Part shown: positions 49,456 through 57,091 of the stretch, in pieces | Numbering within the stretch: position 1 is the first letter of the stretch | How the letters are laid out: each line of letters begins with the position of its first letter | Assembly: GCA_963730365.1 (NCBI GenBank) | Contig: CAVSRM010000005.1 | Coordinates: forward strand, 770,908 to 834,907 | Source: Fodinibacter sp963730365 | GTDB taxonomy: Bacteria > Actinomycetota > Actinomycetes > Actinomycetales > Dermatophilaceae | Reading direction: 5' to 3' | DNA length: 64,000 nucleotides | Notes under the pieces: generated by a model | What the model was told of the DNA's origin: nothing | Database searches by the model: none | Seen by the model: only the letters and a program-made list of their open reading frames with translations | Translations under genes and position numbers: made by a program

Positions 49456-50721
49456 TCAGGCCCCGACGAGGGCCCGCGACCCGAGCATCTCGACCTCGTC
49501 GCGCAGCGCGATCCCGAGCTCCTGGAAGCTGCGCATCATCCCGGCGCCGTCGTCGCGCAGGCTCGCGATGCGGGTCGTCGGCGTCATGAGCAGAGACGCC
49601 ATCTCGTCCCGGCGCGACTGGTAGCCCTCGAGCGCCTCTGCCGGGTCGGCCCCGCCGAGCAGCACGTCGGCGAGCGCGTCGCTGAGCAGCTCGGCGCAGA
49701 TGAACGCGTCGGTGATCCCGTGGGCGCTCACCGGGTCCTTGAAGTAGCCGGCGTCGCCGACGAGGGCCCACCCGTTGCCGTGGGCCTGGCGCAGGTGCCC
49801 CGGCTGCCCGGGGAACGAGCGGTGGCCGCCGACGCAGGTCGCGCCGCTCAGTCGCTCCCGGGCACCGGGGTGCTGGGCGAGGAGGCGGTCGTACGCGCCG
49901 CGGATGTCGCCGCGCACCTCCTGCTCGTACACCTCCGGTCGCATGGCGACCCACACGTTGGCCTCGCCGTGGTTCGTCGGCACGATGCCGATCGCGCGGC
50001 CGGGCACGTCGTAGAGGTTGACGATGACGTCGTCGGGCAGACCGGCCCAGTAGGCGTAGACGACGGTGGCCGTCTCGCTCTCGCGACGCAGCACGGTGGA
50101 ACCGACCTGGTCGGCGAACCGTGAGCGCATGCCGTCGGCGCCGACGACCCAGCGCGCCGTGATGGTGCGGGCGGCGGCTCCCCGGCCGATGGTCACGCCG
50201 ACGACGGCTCCGCGATCGTCGACGACCGGTCCGGTGACCGACACCCGGTGGTGCACCTCGGCGCCGGCCTCGACGGCTGCCTCGACGATGATCGGGTCGA
50301 GCACGGTGCGACGGGGGGAGTAGAGGCCGTCGACGTCCCCGGGGCCGGTGACGTCCAACGGCAACGGCCCTGAGCCGTAGTGGAACTCGACGGTGCGAGC
50401 CCTGGGGGTCCCGGCATCCCGAAGGCGGTCGAGGAGGCCCCACCGGCTCAGCTGGGTGACGCCACCCCGCACGAGCGAGTGGGTCGAGAGGATGTCGGAT
50501 CCCGCGGCGGCCTTGTCCACGCAGAGCACGCGCAGACCGCGCCTCGCGAGGAGCATGGCGGTGGCGGCGCCGGCGGGCCGGGCACCGATGACGATGACGT
50601 CGTAGTCGTCGTGGGCCGGGCCGTCCGGCGAGGTCACGGCGGGCGACGCGGCCCGGGTGGGCCCGCTCGCCGGCGAGGTCGCGGTGGTCGTGGTGGCGTG
50701 GAAGCTGGTCGTCTGGTTCAT
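49456..50721 (-). CDS. FAD-dependent oxidoreductase, geranylgeranyl reductase-like
   Basis: A 421-aa flavoprotein of the GR2/PHBH fold. Rossmann motif DVIVIGARPAGAATAMLLARRG near residue 40, then VVGADGMRSRFADQVG, and the second FAD motif WALVGDAGYFKDPVSAHGITDAF. A Thr/Ser-rich N-terminal tail precedes the domain. ATG 50721 (MNQTTSFHA) chosen over longer frames that cross the palindrome at 50767. Substrate unknown (isoprenoid reductase or aromatic hydroxylase are possible). Confidence 0.85.
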   Translation of the reverse strand: MNQTTSFHATTTTATSPASGPTRAASPAVTSPDGPAHDDYDVIVIGARPAGAATAMLLARRGLRVLCVDKAAAGSDILSTHSLVRGGVTQLSRWGLLDRLRDAGTPRARTVEFHYGSGPLPLDVTGPGDVDGLYSPRRTVLDPIIVEAAVEAGAEVHHRVSVTGPVVDDRGAVVGVTIGRGAAARTITARWVVGADGMRSRFADQVGSTVLRRESETATVVYAYWAGLPDDVIVNLYDVPGRAIGIVPTNHGEANVWVAMRPEVYEQEVRGDIRGAYDRLLAQHPGARERLSGATCVGGHRSFPGQPGHLRQAHGNGWALVGDAGYFKDPVSAHGITDAFICAELLSDALADVLLGGADPAEALEGYQSRRDEMASLLMTPTTRIASLRDDGAGMMRSFQELGIALRDEVEMLGSRALVGA

Positions 50722-50766
50722 GGGAGCACTCCACCGCGCGGACCCCCGCGAGGTCATGGAGGAGTT

Positions 50767-50794
50767 GTGGAGAACCGGTGGACACCGTCTCCAC
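50767..50794. promoter_or_regulatory. 28-bp palindrome between flavoprotein and PIG-L genes
   Basis: GTGGAGA-AC-CGGTG-GA-CACCG-TCTCCAC, perfect apart from the AC on the left. It lies in the shared upstream region of two divergent genes, 46 bp from one start and 87 bp from the other: a plausible common operator. Confidence 0.55.
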
Positions 50795-50880
50795 ATGTTC
50801 TCCCTTTCTCCTCCAAGACCGGACCCCTCCTCGATCCATAGCGTCCTCACCAGTCACCACCACGACCGAGCGAGGACACG

Positions 50881-51651
50881 ATGCACACCACCGCACCGCA
50901 CCGCACGACCCGGGCCCCCCAGCCCCAGCGCCTCCTCGGCGTCTGGGCCCACCCCGACGACGAGGCCTACCTCTCGGCCGCTCTCATGGCCCGGGTGGCC
51001 GACGCCGGCGGCTCCGTGACCGTCGTGACCGCGACCCTGGGGGAGCAGGGCACCTCCGACCCCTCCCTCGCCGGCACCGCGGCCTTCGGCTCGCAGCGCG
51101 AGGGGGAACTGCGCAGCTGCCTCGCCGAGCTCGGGGTCACCGACCTGCGCGTCCTCGGTGTTCCCGACGGGGGCTGCCCGGAGGCCGATGCCGAGGCCCA
51201 GGTCGCCGCCATCGCCGCCGTCATCGACGAGGTCGACCCCCAGGTCATCGTCACCTTCGGGCCCGACGGGCTGACGTGGCACCCCGACCACCGGACGGTC
51301 TCCGCCTGGACGACGGAGGCCTGGGCCCGCACCGGCTCCGTCGCCGACCTGCTCTACGCATCGATGACCGACGAGTTCGCCACGACCCACGATGCGCTCC
51401 ACGACCGGATCGGCCTGTTCGCCGACTGGGGCCCCGGCCACGCGGCCACGATCCCCAGGGCCGAGGTCGTCCTCGAGGCGGCGATGACTCCCGCCGAGCT
51501 GGCCCGCAAGCGCCGCGCGCTCGGCCACCACGCCAGCCAGATCGGCGGTGTCGTGGCGGCCTTCGGCGAGGAGAGCTACCAGCAGTGGCTCCACCAGGAG
51601 ACCTACCGCCGCCCGGCCGACGCCGACCTCATGGCAGGAGCCGGGCGATGA
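50881..51651 (+). CDS. PIG-L family deacetylase
   Basis: A 256-aa zinc-dependent N-deacetylase (LmbE-like). The metal motif AHPDDEA is at residues 23-29 and the distal His in WHPDHRTVSAW. Length and the C-terminal KRRALGHHASQI suit MshB/Mca-type enzymes of mycothiol metabolism or other PIG-L members; the exact substrate is not assignable. Its stop overlaps azlC by 4 bp. Confidence 0.88.
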   Translation: MHTTAPHRTTRAPQPQRLLGVWAHPDDEAYLSAALMARVADAGGSVTVVTATLGEQGTSDPSLAGTAAFGSQREGELRSCLAELGVTDLRVLGVPDGGCPEADAEAQVAAIAAVIDEVDPQVIVTFGPDGLTWHPDHRTVSAWTTEAWARTGSVADLLYASMTDEFATTHDALHDRIGLFADWGPGHAATIPRAEVVLEAAMTPAELARKRRALGHHASQIGGVVAAFGEESYQQWLHQETYRRPADADLMAGAGR

Positions 51652-52394
51652 GCGCCATGGCCCTGCCGGCGGCCACCCCGACGGGCGTCACCGTCGCGCA
51701 GCCCCGGAACCGTCTGGTGCTCGAAGGGGCGCGAGACATGACACCGATGGTCATCGGCGTCATCCCGTTCGCGCTCGCCATCGGCGCGGCCATCAGCGCG
51801 TCGTCGCTGAGCACCCTCGAGGGCCTGGCCAGCGCACCGGCCATCCTCGCGGGGTCCGCGCAGCTGGCCACGGTGCAGATGCTGGATGCCGGGACCGCAG
51901 CCATGGTCGTCATCGCCTCGGCCTTCGTCATCAACGCGCGGATCCTGCTCTACGGCGCGGGGCTGGCCCCCTGGTTCGGCGACCTCCCGTTGCGCCGGCG
52001 GCTCCTGGTGGCGACCACCGTCATCGACCAGACGTACCTGACCTGCGTCCCGCGCTTCGAGCGCGGGGACCTCGACTCCTCCGGCCGCGTCGCCTACTAC
52101 GCCGGGGCGAGCGGCTGGCTGGCCGGGGCCTTCGTGGCCACACAGTTCGTGGCCGTGGGCATCGGCACGCAGCTCCCCGACTCCCTCGGCCTCGAGCTCG
52201 CCGCACCGCTGGCCATGGCAGGGCTGCTCGCCAAGTCGACGACCAGCCGGCCCACCGTCGTGGCCGCAGTCGTGGCCGGTGGGCTCGCCGTCGCGGCGGT
52301 GGGGCTGCCGATGCACACCTCCCTGCTCGTCGCGACCGTCGTCGGCATCGCCGCCGGCCGCGTGGCCCGCCGCCTGGCGGAGGTGGCCCGATGA
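51648..52394 (+). CDS. azlC: AzlC family branched-chain amino acid exporter subunit
   Basis: A 248-aa permease with about seven spans. ARDMTPMVIGVIPFALAIGAAI and SAQLATVQMLDAG (family GA.Q...) are characteristic, and FVINARILLYGAGLAPWF is the conserved central helix. It overlaps azlD by 4 bp. AzlCD pairs export branched-chain amino acids or analogues. Confidence 0.9.
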   Translation: MSAMALPAATPTGVTVAQPRNRLVLEGARDMTPMVIGVIPFALAIGAAISASSLSTLEGLASAPAILAGSAQLATVQMLDAGTAAMVVIASAFVINARILLYGAGLAPWFGDLPLRRRLLVATTVIDQTYLTCVPRFERGDLDSSGRVAYYAGASGWLAGAFVATQFVAVGIGTQLPDSLGLELAAPLAMAGLLAKSTTSRPTVVAAVVAGGLAVAAVGLPMHTSLLVATVVGIAAGRVARRLAEVAR

Positions 52395-52702
52395 CCACCT
52401 GGCTCGTCATCGCCGCCGTGGGCCTGAGCACCTACGCCCTGCGGGTGAGCATGTTCCTCGTCGTCGGGGAGCGCGAGCTGCCCGGCTGGATGAGCCGCTC
52501 GCTCGAGCTCGTCGGACCGGCCGCCGTCGCCGCCGTCGTCGCGTCCATGGTCTTCGTCCACGACGGCTCGGTCTCCGTGCCGCTCGCCCCCACGGCCGCA
52601 GTGCTCCTCGGCTTCCTCGTCGTGCGGCGCACCGGCAACGTCATCCACGCCTTCGCCGTGGGACTGCCCACCTTCTGGCTGCTCAGCGCAGCCGGTCTCT
52701 AG
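52391..52702 (+). CDS. azlD: AzlD family exporter subunit
   Basis: A 103-aa protein with three or four spans (LVIAAVGLSTYALRVSMFLVV and VGPAAVAAVVASMVFV). Small partner of AzlC, translationally coupled. A weak hairpin GGAACC/GGTTCC lies at 52713-52729. Confidence 0.88.
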   Translation: MTTWLVIAAVGLSTYALRVSMFLVVGERELPGWMSRSLELVGPAAVAAVVASMVFVHDGSVSVPLAPTAAVLLGFLVVRRTGNVIHAFAVGLPTFWLLSAAGL

Positions 52703-52820
52703 CCCATCCACCGGAACCCCCGAGGTTCCCCGAGAACGCCCGGCGCGGACCGTCCGCAACGGGAGCACCACCAGCACCACCACACATCCCCACGGGGACC
52801 AACCAAGGAGAAACATCATC

Positions 52821-53390
52821 ATGAGCACCACCGACACCACCACCACGGCAGCGGACAACGGCGTCAACGTCGAGGCCCTTCTCGGCGCCAAGCAGCACAT
52901 GACCGACATGCCGGCCCTCGCCCAGTTCGAGTTCCGCGCCGCAGCCGAGTGGGTCGGCGGCGTGCACACCCGCACGACCGTCGAGAAGTTCAGCGGGGCC
53001 GGTGGCGAGCAGTCGCACCGCCAGGCCTACGTCCTCGAGACCGACCACCCCGAGCTGTTCGCGGCCCCCGACGCCGCCGTCACCCCGCCGGAGATGCTCC
53101 TCGTGGCGCTCGCCGGCTGCCTCACCGGCGGCATCGCCTCGGTCGCGCAGCACCGTGGGGTGCAGCTGCACTCGGTCAAGGCGACCGTCGCCGCGGACAT
53201 GGACCTGGCCGGCATCCTCGGCATCGACTCCGACGTCCGCAACGGCTACAGCCAGATCCGGGTCAGCTACGACATCGACGCCGACGCCTCGCGCGCCGAC
53301 ATCGAGGCCATCGTCGCCCAGTCCCAGAAGCGCTCGGCCGTGTTCGACATCGTGACCAACCCGACCGACGTCCTCGTCACGGTGAGCTGA
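52821..53390 (+). CDS. OsmC family protein
   Basis: A 189-aa OsmC-fold protein. The conserved helix VTPPEMLLVALAGCLTGGIASVA carries the single Cys; the first Cys of the peroxidase pair is not seen, so it may be a YhfA-like rather than an Ohr-type peroxidase. KRSAVFDIVTNPTDV near the end is typical. AAGGAG precedes ATG 52821. The monooxygenase gene follows 5 bp downstream. Confidence 0.88.
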   Translation: MSTTDTTTTAADNGVNVEALLGAKQHMTDMPALAQFEFRAAAEWVGGVHTRTTVEKFSGAGGEQSHRQAYVLETDHPELFAAPDAAVTPPEMLLVALAGCLTGGIASVAQHRGVQLHSVKATVAADMDLAGILGIDSDVRNGYSQIRVSYDIDADASRADIEAIVAQSQKRSAVFDIVTNPTDVLVTVS

Positions 53391-53395
53391 CGACG

Positions 53396-54680
53396 ATGTC
53401 CACCACCCACCGGGCCGCCCGGTCCACCGACGTGGTGGTGATCGGCGGCGGTCAGGCAGGGCTCGCGACGAGCTCCTGCCTGACCGCCCGCGCGGTCGAC
53501 CACGTCGTCCTCGAACGGGGCGAGGTCGCCAGCTCCTGGACCACGGAACGGTGGGACTCGCTTCGCCTGCTCAGCCCCAACTGGATGACCCGCCTGCCGG
53601 GCTTCGCCTACGACGGCGACGACCCGGACGGCTTCATGACGGCGGCGGAGGTGAGCGCCTTCCTCGGTCGCTACCGCCGCTCCTTCGACGCCCCCGTCGA
53701 GTCAGGGACGAGCGTGCTCGGCGTCACTCCCCACGACCGGGGCTTCCACGTCACGACGAGCACCGGCTCGTGGTCGGCACGCAGCGTCGTCGTCGCTGCG
53801 GGTGCCTGCAGCGACCCGCACGTCCCCGCCGTGTCCGCGGCCCTCCCGTCGCACCTGGCGCGAGGTCTCCTCCATCCACTACCGCCGCCCCGAGCTGCTC
53901 GACGACGGCCCCGTGCTCGTCGTCGGGGGCTCGGCCTCGGGCCTGCAGATCGCCGACGAGCTCGCCCGCTCCGGCCGTGAGGTCAGCCTCGCCGTCGGTG
54001 AGCACGTGCGGGTGCCGCGCACCTACCGCGGCATGGACATCCAGTGGTGGATGGACGCCATGGGGCTCCTCGACGAGCGCATCGAGGACGTCGACGACCT
54101 CGTGCGGGTGCGCAGCACGCCCTCGCTCCAGCTCGTCGGGTCACCCGAACGCCGCGACCTCGACCTCAACACCCTCACCGCCAACGGCGTCACCGTGCGC
54201 GGTCGGCTCGTCGGGACGCGGGGGAGCCGGGCCCAGTTCTCCGGCTCGCTCGCGAACGTCTGCGCGCTCGCCGACCTCAAGCTGGGCCGGCTGCTCGACC
54301 GCATCGACGACTACGCCGCGGCGAGCGGCTTGACCGGCGAGATCGAGCCGGGCACCAGGTCGGCGCCGACGGTGGTCCCGCACGCTGGTCTCGAGCTCGA
54401 CCTCGCGGCCTACCGCACCGTGGTGTGGGCCACCGGGTTCCGTCCGAGGTACCCGTGGCTCGACTCCTCCTTCCTCGACGCCCGCGGTCGCCTCGCCCAC
54501 CAGGCCGGGGTGCTGCCGGTGCCCGGTGGCTACGTGCTCGGGCTGCCCTTCATGCGCCGGCGCAAGTCGAGCTTCATCGACGGCGTGGGACCGGATGCCG
54601 TGGAGCTCACCGAGCACCTCATGGGCCACCTCGAGCGCACCGCGCGTCCGGCGCGTATGTCCACTGGCGCCGGCGGGTGA
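53396..54680 (+). pseudogene. FAD/NAD(P)-binding monooxygenase with a frameshift
   Basis: About 427 codons in total. The first part (53396 to about 53870) has the FAD Rossmann motif VVVIGGGQAGLATS and ASSWTTERWDSLRLLSPNWM. The second part, one base out of frame, continues with EVSSIHYRRPELL and the NADP motif VLVVGGSASGLQIADEL, then VVWATGFRPRYPWLD. An extra base near 53868 (GCGCGAGG) explains the shift: removing one C restores LAEVSSIH. Family: CzcO/flavin-containing monooxygenase. Could be a true pseudogene or a single-base sequence error. Confidence 0.85.
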
Positions 54681-54685
54681 ATCCT

Positions 54686-54712
54686 CCCCGGGCGACAGTG
54701 GTCGACCCGGGG
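54686..54712. terminator. Bidirectional terminator hairpin
   Basis: CCCCGGG-CGAC, loop AGTG, GTCG-A-CCCGGGG: an 11-bp stem with one bulged A between convergent genes. Confidence 0.75.
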
Positions 54713-54745
54713 CAGGCGCAAAGATCCTGGGCCTCTCGCTCCTCG

Positions 54746-55075
54746 TCACTGCTCTCTGACCCACCCGGGGGCGGGCACGCCGTTGCCGGTGAGGTTGTCG
54801 CACCGGACGTACTGGGTCCCTACCCGCTCGAGTGGGCACGTGGTCGTCGCCGGGGTGGTGGTCTGCACTCGGTGCTCGTCGCACCGCACCTGCGGGACGC
54901 CGACCCTCGGGAGGGGGCACCTGGGCTGGGCGGTGTCTGGGCCCGTGGCGGCCACGGTGGTGACGAGAGGCGGGCCCGGGTCCGGCATGGCCATGGCGGG
55001 GGAAGCGGTGGAGACGAGGAGCAGCGTCGCCGCGGTGGTGGTGAGCAGTCGGTGACTGACGGTGAAGCGGTACAT
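54746..55075 (-). CDS. Small secreted CPLxRVG protein, cassette 2 (two modules)
   Basis: A 109-aa exported protein. Signal peptide about residues 1-28 (MYRFTVSHRLLTTTAATLLL, cleavage after AMA), then two copies of the module: CPLPRVGVPQVRCD and, after a Thr-rich linker, CPLERVGTQYVRCD with LTGNGVPAPG. The second module matches cassette 1 nearly exactly, and the start MYR is shared. It diverges from a LAL remnant (55245). Four Cys could give two disulfides. No known family. Confidence 0.82.
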   Translation of the reverse strand: MYRFTVSHRLLTTTAATLLLVSTASPAMAMPDPGPPLVTTVAATGPDTAQPRCPLPRVGVPQVRCDEHRVQTTTPATTTCPLERVGTQYVRCDNLTGNGVPAPGWVREQ

Positions 55076-55149
55076 GATGATTCCCCTTCTGTGGAGTCCT
55101 TCGAGACCACTCCACCGTCGCGCTGGCAGGGGTGGCCCCACCTCCGGGA

Positions 55150-55202
55150 AACCTCCTGAGAATCTGCGACAGACCCCTCAGATCGGGCTGCGACTCCTCA
55201 GT
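55150..55202. promoter_or_regulatory. AGACCCCTCAGA repeats, cassette 2
   Basis: AGACCCCTCAGA at 55171-55182, flanked by diverged copies AACCTCCTGAGA (55150-55161) and CGACTCCTCAGT (55191-55202), spaced 21 and 20 bp. The nearest copy lies 75 bp upstream of the secreted-protein start, versus 77 bp in cassette 1. Confidence 0.65.
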
Positions 55203-55244
55203 CGGGCCATCGAGGCGACGGCCCGACAGGGGGATGGTGGGGTG

Positions 55245-55385
55245 ATGGCCGCGGCCGCTGTGGTGGGGCGTGCGGACGAGCGGGGGTTGCTCGCGGACCT
55301 CGTGCGTGGGGCTCGTGACGGCCAGTTCGGGGCGGTCATCGTCGAGGGGGTGCCGGCATCGGCCAGACCACGATCGTGCGTGAGG
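55245..55385 (+). pseudogene. LAL regulator remnant (47 codons)
   Basis: MAAAAVVGRADERGLLADLV matches the N-terminus of the intact regulator at 57092 almost residue for residue. One base is missing after GGGGG at about 55340, and the Walker A Lys codon has become CAG (Gln) in the restored frame. Homology stops at 55385, exactly where a 55-bp direct repeat begins. Clearly non-functional. Confidence 0.88.
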
Positions 55386-55440
55386 TCGATCCGGGGAGCC
55401 ATACGATGGCGTCACTCGGACGAGGAGCCTGGATGACGAA
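55386..55440 (+). repeat. 55-bp direct repeat, copy 1
   Basis: Identical to 55543-55597. It contains TACGAT, a GAGGAG ribosome site (55422-55427) and ATGACGAA, i.e. the expression signals of the membrane-protein gene. Fused to the LAL remnant on its left; 102 bp separate it from copy 2. Confidence 0.92.
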
Positions 55441-55531
55441 TAGCAGGGAGTTGGGGTGGCGGTGCGGTCGCGGAAGGGCCGGGGGCCTCAGAAACAGCGG
55501 TGCGCGCAAACCCGGTTACATTTTAAGTTAG
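55433..55531 (+). other. 32-codon reading frame behind the duplicated start signals
   Basis: From the duplicated ATG, the frame reads MTNSRELGWRCGRGRAGGLR... to TAG 55531. It owes its ribosome site to the repeat. The sequence after the repeat is foreign-looking, with an unusually AT-rich end (GGTTACATTTTAAGTTAGG). Not claimed as a functional gene. Confidence 0.35.
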
Positions 55532-55542
55532 GCACGAGGGAT

Positions 55543-55597
55543 TCGATCCGGGGAGCCATACGATGGCGTCACTCGGACGAGGAGCCTGGATGACGAA
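55543..55597 (+). repeat. 55-bp direct repeat, copy 2
   Basis: Second copy, carrying the native start signals of the membrane-protein gene that begins at 55590. It has diverged by no base from copy 1, so the duplication is recent. Confidence 0.92.
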
Positions 55598-56363
55598 CAC
55601 AGCAGTGGACGACGGCACACCGGACCGGCGAGGTCTGCGGCGCGTGGGCGAGACCATCGCGGAGGGCATCCGGGGGTGGGCGATCGTGCTCGGGGTGCTG
55701 CTCACCCTCGGCAGCGCGGCCTTCGCGGGGGGTGTGGGCGCGACGTGGGGCGGGTTCTTCGTCGTCCTCGCGACGGCGATGGGCCTTGCTGCGAGCGGAG
55801 GTCTCGTCGGCGGTTTCGTCGGCATGCTGTTCGGGATGCCGCGAGAGGCCGAGGTGCGCTCCGGTGAGCCGGCGTCGCACGCACGCTATGCGTTCAACAG
55901 CAACCTGCTGCGCGTCTCCGACTGGGTCACGACGATCATCGTCGGCCTCTCCCTGGTGAGCCTGCGCTCGATCCCGGGGGGCCTGGCGTCGTTCGCGGAC
56001 TGGGTGGCTCCGGCGCTGGGCGGCTCACCTTCCAGTGGGGCGTTCGGGGTGTTCCTCACGATCACGGCGTTCGTCGCGATGTTCATGCTGCTCTACATCT
56101 GGTCGAGCATCCCGCTGCGTGGGCACCTCGAGGACGAGGCCTTCGACACCGAGCAGCAGTGGGCCTCGGTGCTCCAGCAGGTGGTCGCAAAGGGCAACCC
56201 CGACGAGATCTCCGAGACGCTCAGGACGGTGCGGCCGGAGGTGCTCGAGGGCATCCACGCCGATGCGCTGCGCACCCCGCCGATGCTCCGCGAGCTCGCC
56301 GAGCAGGAGCAGGCCCGGCGCTCGGGCGAGAGCGGTGGGCGCGGCGGGACCACCGACCGGTAG
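55590..56363 (+). CDS. Four-span membrane protein of unknown function
   Basis: A 257-aa protein from ATG 55590, with GAGGAG five bases upstream. Two spans at about 28-80 (WAIVLGVLLTLGSAAFAGGV, GLAASGGLVGGFVGMLFGMPR) and two at about 110-180, separated by YAFNSNLLRVSDWVTTIIVGLSLVSL. The LFG(I/M)PR plus N.NL..(I/V)SDWlTtIIVG pattern recurs in uncharacterised bacterial membrane proteins, some near signalling or conflict genes as I recall; no function known. Cytoplasmic tail about 80 residues. Confidence 0.8.
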   Translation: MTNTAVDDGTPDRRGLRRVGETIAEGIRGWAIVLGVLLTLGSAAFAGGVGATWGGFFVVLATAMGLAASGGLVGGFVGMLFGMPREAEVRSGEPASHARYAFNSNLLRVSDWVTTIIVGLSLVSLRSIPGGLASFADWVAPALGGSPSSGAFGVFLTITAFVAMFMLLYIWSSIPLRGHLEDEAFDTEQQWASVLQQVVAKGNPDEISETLRTVRPEVLEGIHADALRTPPMLRELAEQEQARRSGESGGRGGTTDR

Positions 56364-56459
56364 GTCCAGCGCTCCCTCGTCGCCCGGAACCCGGGTGCGG
56401 TGCTGCTGACGGCCGGCAGGGGTTGGTATCAGGGGCGCCTGACGTGACTCCTACCGGGC

Positions 56460-56963
56460 ATGAGGACGTGGATCGGCCGCCGCACCTCGTCGGGCAGCCA
56501 CCTCCGGCCCGGGGATGCGGCTCACATGCTGCTCGCGCCGCGGGCGCGTTCCGAGCGAGGCAACACCACGGCCGCCACGCTGGGGGTGATCGCCGCCTTC
56601 ATCGGCCTGGTCACCGCGGTGCTTGGCCTCGTTCCGGCGCTGCGTCCCTGGGACGGGGCCGGTGGCACGACTCCGACGGGAGGTCCTGGCGCAGCGTCGG
56701 TGTTCCTCAACCGTGACAGTGGCCCTGGCGGTGCCGAGGTGCTCGTCAGCGGGGACGGCTTCGCAGCGGGGGAGAGCGTGGTCATCCGGTTCCACACGGA
56801 GCAGGTGGGCCGCACGACGACCAACGGCGAGGGCCGCTTCTCCAACGTCACGGTGACCATCCCCACGTCCTTCTCAGCGTTCGCCCCCCACCGGTTCTCG
56901 GTCATCGCGGCGGGGCAGAGCAGCATCAAGACCGCACAGGCGCCGTTCGAGCTCACGGGGTGA
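56460..56963 (+). CDS. Anchored protein with Ig-like extracytoplasmic domain
   Basis: A 167-aa protein (an internal ATG at 56526 is an alternative start). One span (ATLGVIAAFIGLVTAVLGLVPAL), then a beta-rich domain VSGDGFAAGESVVIRFHTEQVG...TTNGEGRFSNVTVTIP resembling IPT/TIG-like or invasin-like repeats. It follows the four-span protein by 96 bp and precedes the intact LAL gene; a shared pathway is possible but unproven. Confidence 0.65.
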   Translation: MRTWIGRRTSSGSHLRPGDAAHMLLAPRARSERGNTTAATLGVIAAFIGLVTAVLGLVPALRPWDGAGGTTPTGGPGAASVFLNRDSGPGGAEVLVSGDGFAAGESVVIRFHTEQVGRTTTNGEGRFSNVTVTIPTSFSAFAPHRFSVIAAGQSSIKTAQAPFELTG

Positions 56964-57091
56964 CGGGCGCCGAGCGCCGGGGGTGTCAGCAACCCTCCTC
57001 CTCGGATGTGCCGGGCGAGCGCTCCGATCGCAGGGGTGACGCCTCGGCCAGGTCATGGACGAGGGCAGTCCCACCCGGGATACTGGCGGGC

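Noticed and set aside
55386..55597. Insertion sequence
   Set aside because: No transposase and no terminal inverted repeats; only a direct repeat and a short AT-rich spacer remain.
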